Positions 17,162 through 25,662 of a DNA stretch of 64,000 nt are shown piece by piece. The first letter of the stretch is position 1. The number at the start of each line of letters is the position of its first letter. The position numbers and the translations under genes were made by a program. The notes beneath the pieces are model-generated. The model had not been told where the DNA came from, did no database searches, and saw nothing but the letters and a program-made list of their open reading frames with translations. The DNA comes from Proteobacteria bacterium UBA7447 (lineage in GTDB: Bacteria; Pseudomonadota; Gammaproteobacteria; Arenicellales; UBA868), in contig DLPX01000033.1 of NCBI GenBank assembly GCA_002477475.1, forward strand, positions 46,307 to 110,306. The letters run 5' to 3'.

Positions 17162-17998
17162 TCAGAACATTCGTTTCCACGGCATCGATATATAACCCAC
17201 GTAGCGGATCAGGCTGCTGGAAATGTAACCAGCAAGTCCGATACTGATCATGCCTACGATTACCTGATCCATGACGCCGCCCATGTAGGAGCTCCAGATA
17301 AAGAAGCCCAGTCCGCCGCCACTCTGCTGACCGCCACCGGAAATCATCTCTGCAGCAAGCACGACCTCCCAGGTGATTCCCATACCCACAGCGGCCCCAA
17401 TAAAGATAGAAGGCAGGGTGCCCGGCAGAATGATCTTTCGGAAAAGATCCCACTGAGTAGCCCCCATCGACTGCGCTGCGCGAAGGTATTGGACATCAAT
17501 GGAACGGGCGCCCCCGAGCACATTAATCACGATCGTATAGAACGCGCCCAGAAATGTGACGAACATGATGGAAAGCTCAGTCGTCGGCCAGAAAATGATC
17601 GAGGCCGGCACCCACGCCAGAGGCGGGATCGGCCGAAGAATCTCAAAGGGCGGAAAGAACATACCACGAAAATATTTATTGACCGCCATCAATAAGCCAA
17701 CAGGAATCCCCACCAGCTGCGCGACCATGAATCCGAAAAACACCCGACCGAAACTCAGATACCAACTCTCCCAGTACCCCGGCTTGAAGACAACCTCGCT
17801 CCAACGTGCCGCGACAAGAGATGGGGCGTCGATTTTTCCGATAAAGGGCACCATGATCCCAAACCAGTCGTGGAATCGAAAACCGACCTCCCACAAAACC
17901 AAGAAGATCACGATGGAAAATACCCCACGCCGTAACGTCAGATCCGTAAACAGGCTCTTTAACTTCCCATCTTTTTTATTTTTTGATGACTGAGCCAT
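17162..17998 (-). CDS. ABC importer permease 2 (SsuC/TauC class)
   Basis: A 278-residue inner-membrane permease with about six membrane segments. It has the family-typical PIPPLAWVPASIIF region and an EAA-like loop (RAAQSMGATQWDLFRKIILPGTLPSIF) that docks onto the ATPase. The N-terminus is short and basic. It differs clearly from permease 1, implying a heterodimeric channel. Position between the two ATPase genes supports a single transporter for a small anionic substrate, most likely methanesulfonate. Confidence 0.88.
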   Translation of the reverse strand: MAQSSKNKKDGKLKSLFTDLTLRRGVFSIVIFLVLWEVGFRFHDWFGIMVPFIGKIDAPSLVAARWSEVVFKPGYWESWYLSFGRVFFGFMVAQLVGIPVGLLMAVNKYFRGMFFPPFEILRPIPPLAWVPASIIFWPTTELSIMFVTFLGAFYTIVINVLGGARSIDVQYLRAAQSMGATQWDLFRKIILPGTLPSIFIGAAVGMGITWEVVLAAEMISGGGQQSGGGLGFFIWSSYMGGVMDQVIVGMISIGLAGYISSSLIRYVGYISMPWKRMF

Positions 17999-18048
17999 CC
18001 TATCTCTCCAATTTAAATTCTGTCCTTCTCTTATCGCTAATCGCTCGC

Positions 18049-18912
18049 TTATGCCAGCTCGCGTTCGCCCGCCTCAAACGCTTTCACCGCCTCCTCGTGC
18101 ACCGCCTCTTTCGTTTCTTGCACAAGGATGCGGAACTCTTCAGAGGAAAGCAGGCGATAGTCTCTGGGCCTATCTATCTTGACGTCGACAATCTTCTTGG
18201 TTCGTGCCGGTCTCGTGGTCATGACAACGACTCGATCTCCCAAAAAGATCGCTTCCTCAAGATCATGCGTGATGAAGAAGATAGTGACCTTGGTCCGGTC
18301 GTACACCTCCAGCAAGGATTCATGCATGATTGACTTGGTCAGAGCATCCATTGCTCGGTAGGGCTCATCGAGGAGCAATACCTTGGGGTCATTGATCAAC
18401 GCTCGGACAATCTCTGCCCGGCGCGCCATACCTGAAGAGACTTCACCCGGATACTTATCCGCGACACCGCCCAACCCGGCTTCGGCCAGCAAGGCCTCCG
18501 CTTTATCCCTAGCCTCGGCTTTATTCATTATCCCTTGAACAATCGGCCCATAAGCCACGTTTTCTGCCAAGGTTTTCCAAGGAAAAAGGGCTCCGTTTTG
18601 GAATACCACAACCCGATCCGCGCCTTGTGTTGCGAGCTCTTTTCCCGGTCCGCAAAGCATCTCACCATCGAGATCAATCTGACCCTCGGTGATTGAATGA
18701 AACCCTGCAATCGCGTTGAGCAGCGTTGTCTTGCCGCAACCCGATGGACCCACGATCATGCACACCTCTCCTGACGCGATCTCAAGAGAACAGTCGTCCA
18801 GGGCAAGCACATCGGCGCCCCCTGGATCATATATTTTTGTGACGTTGCGGATGCTGATGGCACCCTTACCAGAAGCGCCGTTACCCGTTACCGCTGCAGC
18901 TGTCGCGCTCAT
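18049..18912 (-). CDS. ABC importer ATPase 1 (SsuB/TauB/NrtD class), degenerate signature
   Basis: A 287-residue ATPase with Walker A GPSGCGKT (55-62), Walker B LLLDEP (to E183) and an intact switch histidine (THDLEEA, H216). The ABC signature, however, is V158-S-S-G-M instead of LSGGQ. The start directly abuts the stop of permease 1. It pairs with ATPase 2, whose signature is intact but whose switch histidine is lost. Confidence 0.88.
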   Translation of the reverse strand: MSATAAAVTGNGASGKGAISIRNVTKIYDPGGADVLALDDCSLEIASGEVCMIVGPSGCGKTTLLNAIAGFHSITEGQIDLDGEMLCGPGKELATQGADRVVVFQNGALFPWKTLAENVAYGPIVQGIMNKAEARDKAEALLAEAGLGGVADKYPGEVSSGMARRAEIVRALINDPKVLLLDEPYRAMDALTKSIMHESLLEVYDRTKVTIFFITHDLEEAIFLGDRVVVMTTRPARTKKIVDVKIDRPRDYRLLSSEEFRILVQETKEAVHEEAVKAFEAGERELA

Positions 18913-19782
18913 TTAAACCCCTCCTTGCCCAAGAGCACGTTCGCGCCACTGCATCATCCGATTACCCGCCGCACGCACCATGGCTGAAGTAATCCATCCG
19001 ACAAATCCGAGGGTTAACATCGCCATAACCATAGTGGTGTATTTGTTAACCATAAATGAATCCATGATCATATAGCCCAGGCCAAAATCTCCTGAGATCA
19101 TCTCAGCGGCCACTAGCGAGAACCAGGCTACTCCAATGCTGATCTGGAGCCCGGTAAAGATGAAGGGCAGCGCACCAGGTACCACCACATTTAAAAACAC
19201 ATGGTGTTTTTTCGATCCCAGACACCCTGCTGCCCGAAAGTATGACTCATCGATGGACTCCACCCCCAGCATCGTGTTGAGGGCCGTCACAAAGAAGGAC
19301 GCAAGCGTCGCAAGATAAATGATCGGTGTTTCGAATCCCGCAAACATAACGATTGCCAAAGGTACCCAAGCCAGAATGGGGATCGGCCGAAGAGTTTCTA
19401 AAATCGGAAAGGTGTAGTCCTTAAATTTCTTGGACCATCCCATGAAGAGCCCTAATGGCACCCCGAGGCCGGTGGCGATGGCAAAGGCGATAAAAATTCG
19501 TCGGCAACTCACCCAGATGTTGATGTAGTAATCCTGTGTGAATAAAGAAGTCCCCCAAATGGGGTCCTTATTCAGCCACTCGGTTACCACCTCGACTGGG
19601 CCAGGCACCTTATAAAACGGAGAGACTCTCCAATACTCGTTCAACAGAAAATACGACAAGAGCCAAATCCCAATACCGATAAAAGCAAGATAAGGCATCG
19701 GCGTTTTAAGCGCCTTCCTGCTCTTGTGTAAAAAGTAATGCAGTCCGGACGGCGGACGTCCACTGACGCTTTGATTACTCAT
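18913..19782 (-). CDS. ABC importer permease 1 (SsuC/TauC class)
   Basis: A 289-residue permease when started at the ATG at 19782, which has a purine-rich GAGGGAG ribosome-binding site; an upstream in-frame start would add eight residues. It has about six membrane helices, the PIPILAWVPLAIVMF segment and the EAA-loop region SYFRAAGCLGSKKHHVFLNVVVPGALPFIF. It follows the binding-protein gene after a 217-bp gap containing a strong stem-loop. It would form a heterodimeric channel with permease 2. Confidence 0.88.
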   Translation of the reverse strand: MSNQSVSGRPPSGLHYFLHKSRKALKTPMPYLAFIGIGIWLLSYFLLNEYWRVSPFYKVPGPVEVVTEWLNKDPIWGTSLFTQDYYINIWVSCRRIFIAFAIATGLGVPLGLFMGWSKKFKDYTFPILETLRPIPILAWVPLAIVMFAGFETPIIYLATLASFFVTALNTMLGVESIDESYFRAAGCLGSKKHHVFLNVVVPGALPFIFTGLQISIGVAWFSLVAAEMISGDFGLGYMIMDSFMVNKYTTMVMAMLTLGFVGWITSAMVRAAGNRMMQWRERALGQGGV

Positions 19783-19928
19783 TGACTCCCTCTCTTCTCT
19801 TTTCAAGCGACGACCGAGGTTTCAGTCCAGTAAGATGATGGCTGTCTCGGCGAATATGACTAACTACGAATCCAGAACTCGCCCCGGTGAGAGCCCTCTG
19901 GATGTTACTTCAGATACCTAACCGAGAG

Positions 19929-19958
19929 GCGGGCGCGAAGACTAACCTTCACGCCCGC
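19929..19958 (-). promoter_or_regulatory. Intercistronic stem-loop after the binding-protein gene
   Basis: A 12-bp stem with one mismatch (GCGGGCGCGAAG at 19929-19940 against CTTCACGCCCGC at 19947-19958, 6-nt loop) lies 42 bp past the binding-protein stop and before permease 1. Such hairpins commonly protect or partially terminate binding-protein mRNA so that this protein is made in excess over the membrane parts. Function here is inferred. Confidence 0.55.
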
Positions 19959-19999
19959 TCCCTGCTTTACCACTTCAGAAATCGAACTAAAAGTTCGAC

Positions 20000-21133
20000 T
20001 TACTGATAAGCCGAATCCGGCTGTTCGCCCACAAAGCCGATGGGTGCGCTCAGACCACGAGATGTGAGGACCTGCTTGGCAACATCATCCATGATTGCCT
20101 CGGGTCGCAGTATCGCGTCTGGAACAACTTTACGACCATGGAGGAACCTGGTTGCTGCAGTAACCAACTGCCGTGCAGTGTCGTCAAACACGTATCGCAG
20201 GGTCAATTTTTCCTCACCACCGCCAATGTCGGCTGCATTCTGGCCGTAGAGAGAAGCCCAGAGGACACGTCGATCCATGCCTTCGGTCTGATTTTCTGCC
20301 ATCTTCGAGATCGCGGTCGCGTTACCAAGATCCTTCATGAAGAGCTGTGCGTCAAGCTCGGCCTCCAACCAGCCGCGCTGCACATCAGGTCGATCCCGGA
20401 TGATTTCATAAAGCATCGCCAGGAATCCGGCGTCACCGCCTTCGACACCATCGAAGCTTTCGCCCGAGGCGGCACGACGTGCCAATCCCGACAACTGAAT
20501 CTTCGAAGCGGTCGGTTCCCAGATAACCGCTGCATCCAGTTTGTTGTTCTTGAAACTTGATGTGATGACCTCAATGTTCATGTTGAGGTATTTTTTAGGT
20601 TTGATTCCCGCCTGTTCGAATGCCCAACGTGCAAAGCGGTCAGTACAGGCTCCGTGTGGCGCAGCAACCAACTTGCCGTCCATCCATTTCACAGCTTCCA
20701 TACCGTTCGCGAACTCAGGCGCATCGTTCTTTACGAGGAACACGTTGCACTGCTGTCGGGATGTACCCAGTACCGCGATCATGCGGATATCAACTGTGTC
20801 CTGCTTGGTCGTGGATACGATCGCAGGCATATCTCCCATGTAGCCCAGGTGGTTCTTCTCGCCGAGCATCTTGCCCACGATGACAGAACCTTGAAGGCCG
20901 ATCTCGAACTTGACGTCGGAACCGGCTGGCAGATACTTCTTCCACAACTCTTGGCCATTGATCACCACACCTGACCAGGACTCTGTGTAATACGGCTGAT
21001 AGCCGACCACCAGATCGACCGCGTCACCGGGCTTACCAAAACCTACTTCTGCTACTGCTGAGTTCATTGCGCCCACTGACAGCAGTGTGGCGCCCAGTCC
21101 AGCAGAGAGCATGGTTTTTTTAAAGTTACTCAT
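20000..21133 (-). CDS. Periplasmic substrate-binding protein of the sulfonate/nitrate-class importer
   Basis: A 377-residue NMT1/SsuA-like binding protein. The first 28 residues form a Sec signal peptide (basic start, hydrophobic core, cleavage after AVA). The mature part starts VGFGKPGDAVDLVVGYQPYY and has LVAAPHGACTDRFARWAFEQAG, typical of the type-2 periplasmic fold. A GGGAGG ribosome-binding site precedes the ATG. It is the first gene of the importer operon. Proximity to msmABCD and tauE makes methanesulfonate the likely ligand; taurine, other sulfonates or nitrate are alternatives. Confidence 0.85.
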   Translation of the reverse strand: MSNFKKTMLSAGLGATLLSVGAMNSAVAEVGFGKPGDAVDLVVGYQPYYTESWSGVVINGQELWKKYLPAGSDVKFEIGLQGSVIVGKMLGEKNHLGYMGDMPAIVSTTKQDTVDIRMIAVLGTSRQQCNVFLVKNDAPEFANGMEAVKWMDGKLVAAPHGACTDRFARWAFEQAGIKPKKYLNMNIEVITSSFKNNKLDAAVIWEPTASKIQLSGLARRAASGESFDGVEGGDAGFLAMLYEIIRDRPDVQRGWLEAELDAQLFMKDLGNATAISKMAENQTEGMDRRVLWASLYGQNAADIGGGEEKLTLRYVFDDTARQLVTAATRFLHGRKVVPDAILRPEAIMDDVAKQVLTSRGLSAPIGFVGEQPDSAYQ

Positions 21134-21313
21134 AAATCCTCCCTTTTATTACGAACAGTTAACAAACTAGATTTCAAGAGCACTGCGTCTAAAGAAAATC
21201 TTGATCCCAACGCTCTTTAGTCTCCATTATCAATTCAACTAACGCCTCCGTAAAGTCACTTAGATGATATTTCTTATACCTATTCGCTATACCATGATAG
21301 CCTTTACATTGAA

Positions 21314-22720
21314 TTAAGGGTTTTTACAGTAAGTCATATCGGCCAAATGTCCTATCGTAATAGGTCGAATAGGAGGCCGGATTCGATAGTGGCCTATCTC
21401 ATCGACCGACACCCCACGGGCGTCCGCCATTAACTGGCTTACAGTCAAAGCGCATTTACGCCCCATGCAGGGGCCCATCCCGCAACGGGTGAATGCCTTG
21501 CCTTGATTTGGACCCATGCAACCAGAGGCGGCCACCTGCCGAATCTCTGCCGCGGTAACTTCCTCGCAACGACAAACAATGGTTTCATTCGTCGGCAACT
21601 GAAAGCCATTCGTCGGTGGGAAGGCTTGGTCGAGAAAACGGCGCAGCCGACGTTGGCGATTTAGCGCACGCGGCTCCGCTGCCAAAAAAGAACACTCCTT
21701 TGCCCCAAGATAGGTCGCGACCTCGCACGCCACTCGCTCTCCTTGCAGGACGGCCACTGACGCACCGCCGATTCGTACACCATCGCCAACCATCGATATA
21801 TCTTTACGACTCGTGCTCCCTGCCCCATGAATGTCCGGCACCCAGCACGACTGTACAGAATCAAAGTGATGACGAATGCCGGCTGACATTGAAAGCCAGG
21901 TGTTAGGAATCACGCCATCGTGCACCAAAAGCAAAGACGTGGACAATTCATGTTCGTGTCCGTGCGCGTCGTAGGTTAAAGAACTCAGGCGATCGTTACC
22001 GTGCGCCTTCAGCGTGCGCACTCCTCGAATAAGACCCAACTTGCGCTTGGCGCTCCAAAGCCAGCTCATACCCTGCAATACAGGTTTAGGACAGGCCAGC
22101 AGGGCCTCGAGCCCCAGCAGGCCTGAACGCAGCGTTAACAGAGGGCCTGTATCCAAAATGGCCTGCGGCATGATCCCAAGATCTCTGATCTGGTTTGCAT
22201 AGAGGTAAAGCAAAGGCCCCGTACCGGCCAGAACGACATCTTCTCGAGGCAAAAGTCGTGACGACTTCAGCAACGTTTGTGCTGCGCCTACGGTCATCAC
22301 TCCTGGCAAAGTCCACCCTTCAAACGGCACCGGTCTTTCCATCGCACCCGTTGCCAGAATAACGTGCTTCGGATACAGCATCCGCGCTGATCCGTCTTCA
22401 ACAAGGCCAAGCGCCAGTTCAGGCTCCTGCTCCGAAGTGATCTGCCAGACTGAAACCCCAGTTCTATATTGGGCGCCGCTTTCACGAAAACGCCGCGTCA
22501 GTGCATGACCTGCAGCGTACTCCTCGCCAAGAGACCGCACGTCTTGGGGTCTCTGAGAAAAAACTTTCTCAACCCCCTTGTAAATCTGTCCACCGGGGGC
22601 ACGCTGCTCATCCAGCACCACCACACCCAAGCCGCTTTTCGCCAACACACAGGCCGCAGCCATACCAGCCGGCCCAGCGCCGACGATGGCAACGTCGCAA
22701 GAATCAGAAGACGCGCTCAT
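21314..22720 (-). CDS. FAD/NAD(P)-dependent dehydrogenase alpha subunit, HcnB/D-hydroxyproline-dehydrogenase type
   Basis: A 468-residue flavoprotein from the ATG at 22720. It has an N-terminal FAD site (VAIVGAGPAGMAAA), a second dinucleotide region near the middle, and a C-terminal BFD-like [2Fe-2S] region with cysteines in VCRCEE and CGMGPCMGRKC. This architecture is that of HcnB, of opine oxidase subunit A, and of the alpha subunit of heteromeric D-hydroxyproline dehydrogenase. Its ATG overlaps by 4 nt (ATGA) the stop of a 41-codon small ORF, and no good ribosome-binding site is visible, suggesting coupled translation. Last of the three-subunit set on the minus strand. Confidence 0.85.
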   Translation of the reverse strand: MSASSDSCDVAIVGAGPAGMAAACVLAKSGLGVVVLDEQRAPGGQIYKGVEKVFSQRPQDVRSLGEEYAAGHALTRRFRESGAQYRTGVSVWQITSEQEPELALGLVEDGSARMLYPKHVILATGAMERPVPFEGWTLPGVMTVGAAQTLLKSSRLLPREDVVLAGTGPLLYLYANQIRDLGIMPQAILDTGPLLTLRSGLLGLEALLACPKPVLQGMSWLWSAKRKLGLIRGVRTLKAHGNDRLSSLTYDAHGHEHELSTSLLLVHDGVIPNTWLSMSAGIRHHFDSVQSCWVPDIHGAGSTSRKDISMVGDGVRIGGASVAVLQGERVACEVATYLGAKECSFLAAEPRALNRQRRLRRFLDQAFPPTNGFQLPTNETIVCRCEEVTAAEIRQVAASGCMGPNQGKAFTRCGMGPCMGRKCALTVSQLMADARGVSVDEIGHYRIRPPIRPITIGHLADMTYCKNP

Positions 22721-22842
22721 TGAAAAAACCCACGGTGCATACCAAACCGCTGCAGCGAAAAAGGGGCAAATAACGCCGGACAATGATCATGCTCGACCCA
22801 ATTCACGATGAGATCTGCAACGACAACAATATCCTCAGACAT
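22717..22842 (-). CDS. Possible 41-residue small protein within the dehydrogenase operon
   Basis: An ORF beginning at an ATG at 22842 overlaps the last 8 nt of the ferredoxin-subunit gene and ends in a TGA overlapping the ATG of the alpha-subunit gene (ATGA). The encoded peptide begins MSEDIVVVADLIVNWVE and is hydrophobic then basic, with one Cys and one His-Asp-His. It fills exactly the gap between two coupled genes, which is what a translated linker ORF looks like. No homologue is recognised, and it may only serve to deliver ribosomes. Confidence 0.4.
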   Translation of the reverse strand: MSEDIVVVADLIVNWVEHDHCPALFAPFSLQRFGMHRGFFQ

Positions 22843-23149
22843 CAGCAGAGTCGTTCCCGCTGGCAACAGGCTTGCGTGGCGAACCCATATTGACGCGCAT
22901 CCCCTCAACGACTTCTGTCAAGCAGGCCTGCACCAACCCTTTGCCTTCCACTTCGACGAGACACTCGTAGCAGTTTCCGATCATGCAAAACGGCGCTCTT
23001 GGCGTATTGCTGACTACCGCTCGTCGAAAATCAAAGATGCCGCAACCCAAAAGCGCCGCCGCCAGAGTGTCGCCCCGGTTTGCCATGATCTCGCGACCCT
23101 CAAAACTGAGAGTCACCGGATCGCTGAAGTCAGTTCGCTGCTGAAACAT
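22835..23149 (-). CDS. [2Fe-2S] ferredoxin-like gamma subunit, HcnA type
   Basis: A 104-residue protein from the ATG at 23149. The cysteine pattern C55-x4-C60-x2-C63-x12-C76 (APFCMIGNCYECLVEV then ACLT) is that of HcnA and of the gamma subunit of heteromeric D-hydroxyproline dehydrogenases. It overlaps the upstream beta-subunit gene by 20 nt. It would relay electrons between the beta and alpha flavoprotein subunits. Confidence 0.83.
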   Translation of the reverse strand: MFQQRTDFSDPVTLSFEGREIMANRGDTLAAALLGCGIFDFRRAVVSNTPRAPFCMIGNCYECLVEVEGKGLVQACLTEVVEGMRVNMGSPRKPVASGNDSADV

Positions 23150-24257
23150 CAAAACGCTCGGACCCAAAACACCGGTAAGCCGACGGAATCGCACCATCCA
23201 GCACCCACTGGCAGACATCCTTTGCATGTACCGCCGCGAGAGTAACCCCACTGTGGCAGGAAAAAGCGAATGCGCCAGGAAATTCTTCTGACTGGCTGTA
23301 AACGGGAAAACCATCTGGCGTCATGATCCGTAACGCCGCCCAACTGCGCTGGATATGGAGTCCCCGAAGATAGGGAAACGCGGTTGAACACCGACGAACA
23401 ATCTCCTGCAACGTGCCGGTGTTCGTATCAGCATCAAACCCCACATCCCGGGCAGAAGGGCCCAGCATGAAACCACCCTCATCTGTTTGGCGAACCAGAT
23501 TGGTCGGATACGCAAGCGACTCTGCGCTGCGCTCCGTCACGACAATCTGGCCTTGTTCGGGATGAATAGGCACATCAATTCCTACCTGGTTACCCAAAGT
23601 GATAGAGCCATGTCCGGCGGCAATGACGAGCTTCTCACAACCAGCAACACGCCGGCCTTTACTGAATAATTCAAACCCACCCGAATTAAGGGGTTCGATC
23701 CGATCGATACCCAATAAAGGCAAATACGATCCTCCGTTTCGATCGAAGCCTTCCTGCAGCGCCCGCAACAATCGAAGGGGATTCACGTGGCCATCATGCG
23801 GGCAATACGTGGCGCCAGGCACCTGTTCCCCGATACCAGGCAGATGTTGAGCAAGCGTTTGACCCTGAACGAGCTCATAGTCATACCCCTCTTCGCCTGC
23901 TTCCGAGCGCAATTGCTCCAACATCGCCACGTGTTCCTCTAACTCGGCTTCGTCCACGGATATGTGAAAACCCCCTGGCCGATGGTAATCGACTCCGGTT
24001 CCGGTCAAGTCGAAAAGGTCGTTACTGAATGTTGACCACGCATTCGCCGACTTGAGCGACCACTGGGCGTATTCCCGCATGCCCTTCCCTTTGCCCTGAA
24101 CCCAGACCAGGCCGAAATTGCCGCGAGCCGTACGCACGGCGTTGTCTCCCTCGTCAATGAGGCCCACATTCAGCCCACGCTGGCTGAACCCGTAGGCAAA
24201 GGCTGAGCCCAAAAGGCCGCCACCAATCACACCGATATCAAGAGATCTGTATTTCAT
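23130..24257 (-). CDS. FAD-dependent amino-acid dehydrogenase beta subunit, HcnC/DAO type
   Basis: A 375-residue DAO-family flavoprotein with the N-terminal IGVIGGGLLGSAFAYGFSQRG dinucleotide motif and the C-terminal FSCHSGVTLAA segment that caps the flavin. The order here is beta-gamma-alpha. Such catalytic subunits oxidise D-hydroxyproline, opines, glycine (cyanide synthase) or N-methyl amino acids. The divergent epimerase and DapA-family genes favour an imino- or amino-acid substrate of the D-hydroxyproline type; this is inference. Confidence 0.83.
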   Translation of the reverse strand: MKYRSLDIGVIGGGLLGSAFAYGFSQRGLNVGLIDEGDNAVRTARGNFGLVWVQGKGKGMREYAQWSLKSANAWSTFSNDLFDLTGTGVDYHRPGGFHISVDEAELEEHVAMLEQLRSEAGEEGYDYELVQGQTLAQHLPGIGEQVPGATYCPHDGHVNPLRLLRALQEGFDRNGGSYLPLLGIDRIEPLNSGGFELFSKGRRVAGCEKLVIAAGHGSITLGNQVGIDVPIHPEQGQIVVTERSAESLAYPTNLVRQTDEGGFMLGPSARDVGFDADTNTGTLQEIVRRCSTAFPYLRGLHIQRSWAALRIMTPDGFPVYSQSEEFPGAFAFSCHSGVTLAAVHAKDVCQWVLDGAIPSAYRCFGSERFDVSAAN

Positions 24258-24297
24258 CTTTTATCTGTTTATCTACGCCCACCTACGCCCGCTCCCC

Positions 24298-25524
24298 TCA
24301 TTGCCGCTCTTTTTGGAGCAGCCAGCGCATCCCAAGAAGGGCGACCCCGGATCCTGCGGCCATGGCCATAAAGGCAAAACCCCATCCGACGAGCGATCCC
24401 GACCCCGCCGTCAAATCCAACACCAATCCAACTACCAGCGGACCCAAAAAACCACCAGAAAATCCAAGCACTGAGTGCATCGCGAGCGTTGCGCCTCGCT
24501 CGTCCTCTCGAGCGGCAGCCACCACGCCCCCAGTCAGCGCTGCTGAATCACTCATAATCAAGGCAGAGTAAAGACCTGCAAGCAGCAATACAATGATAAA
24601 CGGCAGCGCACCGATAAATCCCAGAATAGACCCGGTGATAACGGAAAGCATCATGACGGTCGAGATGATCTGTTTTCGCTCCCGACGCAATGACAGATGG
24701 GCACCAAGGAGACTCGCCGGCATGCTGAGAAGACTGAAAAATGCGGCATATCCAGAAACCGTCTCTCGGGTTACCACAGTGTCTGATGCCGCAGCGGCAA
24801 ATAGCAAAAAGGCCACGATCCAGGCCCGACAGGCAAACAGCTCATAAGTGTGTCCCGTGTATCCCCAGATATACGCGACAGCCGGGCGATTCCTGAAGAC
24901 CGGACGAAAATCCAACGGATGCCGATCAGAGGATTTGCCTCGCTCGGGCAGTCGCTCTGCAATAGCGAAGTAAACCAACACCAGGCAGATGAATTGCGCA
25001 ACGCCGGCAAGCAGAAATACATCACTCCAGGGCAGGACATCTGCTCCCAGTCCAGTGAAGTAAAAGGACGCCGCCGTTCCAAGACTGAAAGCGCTGAGAT
25101 ACCAGGGCAATGCCTTTTGACGATGATTGTCTTCGAGCCTATCGTTCAGGATTTGCAAACCCGGCATATAGGTTCCTGCAAGGGACACGCCCGCCAGAAA
25201 ACGAAACGCCATGGCGCTCCAGAAGCCGTCGGCAAAAAGGGCAAAACCAAAAGAGCCCGCGATGCCGCAAAGCAATCCAAAAAGATAAATCCGGCGTGCG
25301 TCGACCACATCCGTCAGACCTACAAGAAAAGGCACTGCTGCGACGTAGCCGGCAAAATAGATGCCTCCGATCCAGCCCGCTTGCGTACTTGTTAAAGACC
25401 ATTGGGCACTTAACTCATTCAACAGGACAGCGAAGTTGGCAAAACCTGCCATCGACAGAATCTGTGCGACGCACAGAACGATCAGGAGCGAGGCGGGCGA
25501 CAGTTTTTGACGAAAATTCGACAT
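24298..25524 (-). CDS. Major facilitator superfamily transporter
   Basis: A 408-residue protein with about twelve hydrophobic segments, ending in a basic QKERQ tail. The loop after helix 2 carries an MFS motif-A-like stretch (VGLTDVVDARRIYLFG). It is the first gene of the minus-strand unit leading into the three-subunit dehydrogenase, 40 bp before the beta subunit, so it may import that enzyme's substrate. Substrate unknown. Confidence 0.85.
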   Translation of the reverse strand: MSNFRQKLSPASLLIVLCVAQILSMAGFANFAVLLNELSAQWSLTSTQAGWIGGIYFAGYVAAVPFLVGLTDVVDARRIYLFGLLCGIAGSFGFALFADGFWSAMAFRFLAGVSLAGTYMPGLQILNDRLEDNHRQKALPWYLSAFSLGTAASFYFTGLGADVLPWSDVFLLAGVAQFICLVLVYFAIAERLPERGKSSDRHPLDFRPVFRNRPAVAYIWGYTGHTYELFACRAWIVAFLLFAAAASDTVVTRETVSGYAAFFSLLSMPASLLGAHLSLRRERKQIISTVMMLSVITGSILGFIGALPFIIVLLLAGLYSALIMSDSAALTGGVVAAAREDERGATLAMHSVLGFSGGFLGPLVVGLVLDLTAGSGSLVGWGFAFMAMAAGSGVALLGMRWLLQKERQ

Positions 25525-25662
25525 TCAGATCCAATTCCGGCTGGGTTCGAGGACAATAACGTCGGGACGCGAGGCCGGCGAGCAGGATCAATAGGCCGCC
25601 AGGCTCAAACTCAAACTTATACTTACATTCCCTTACATCACGAACCGATCGACTCATTATCC

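Noticed and set aside
16255..21133. Nitrate transporter NrtABCD
   Set aside because: The protein classes overlap, but no nitrate reductase gene is present and methanesulfonate genes are adjacent.
21314..24257. Hydrogen cyanide synthase hcnABC
   Set aside because: Subunit types match, but the order is C-A-B with a small ORF inserted, and the epimerase/DapA/DMGDH neighbours point to imino- or amino-acid catabolism.
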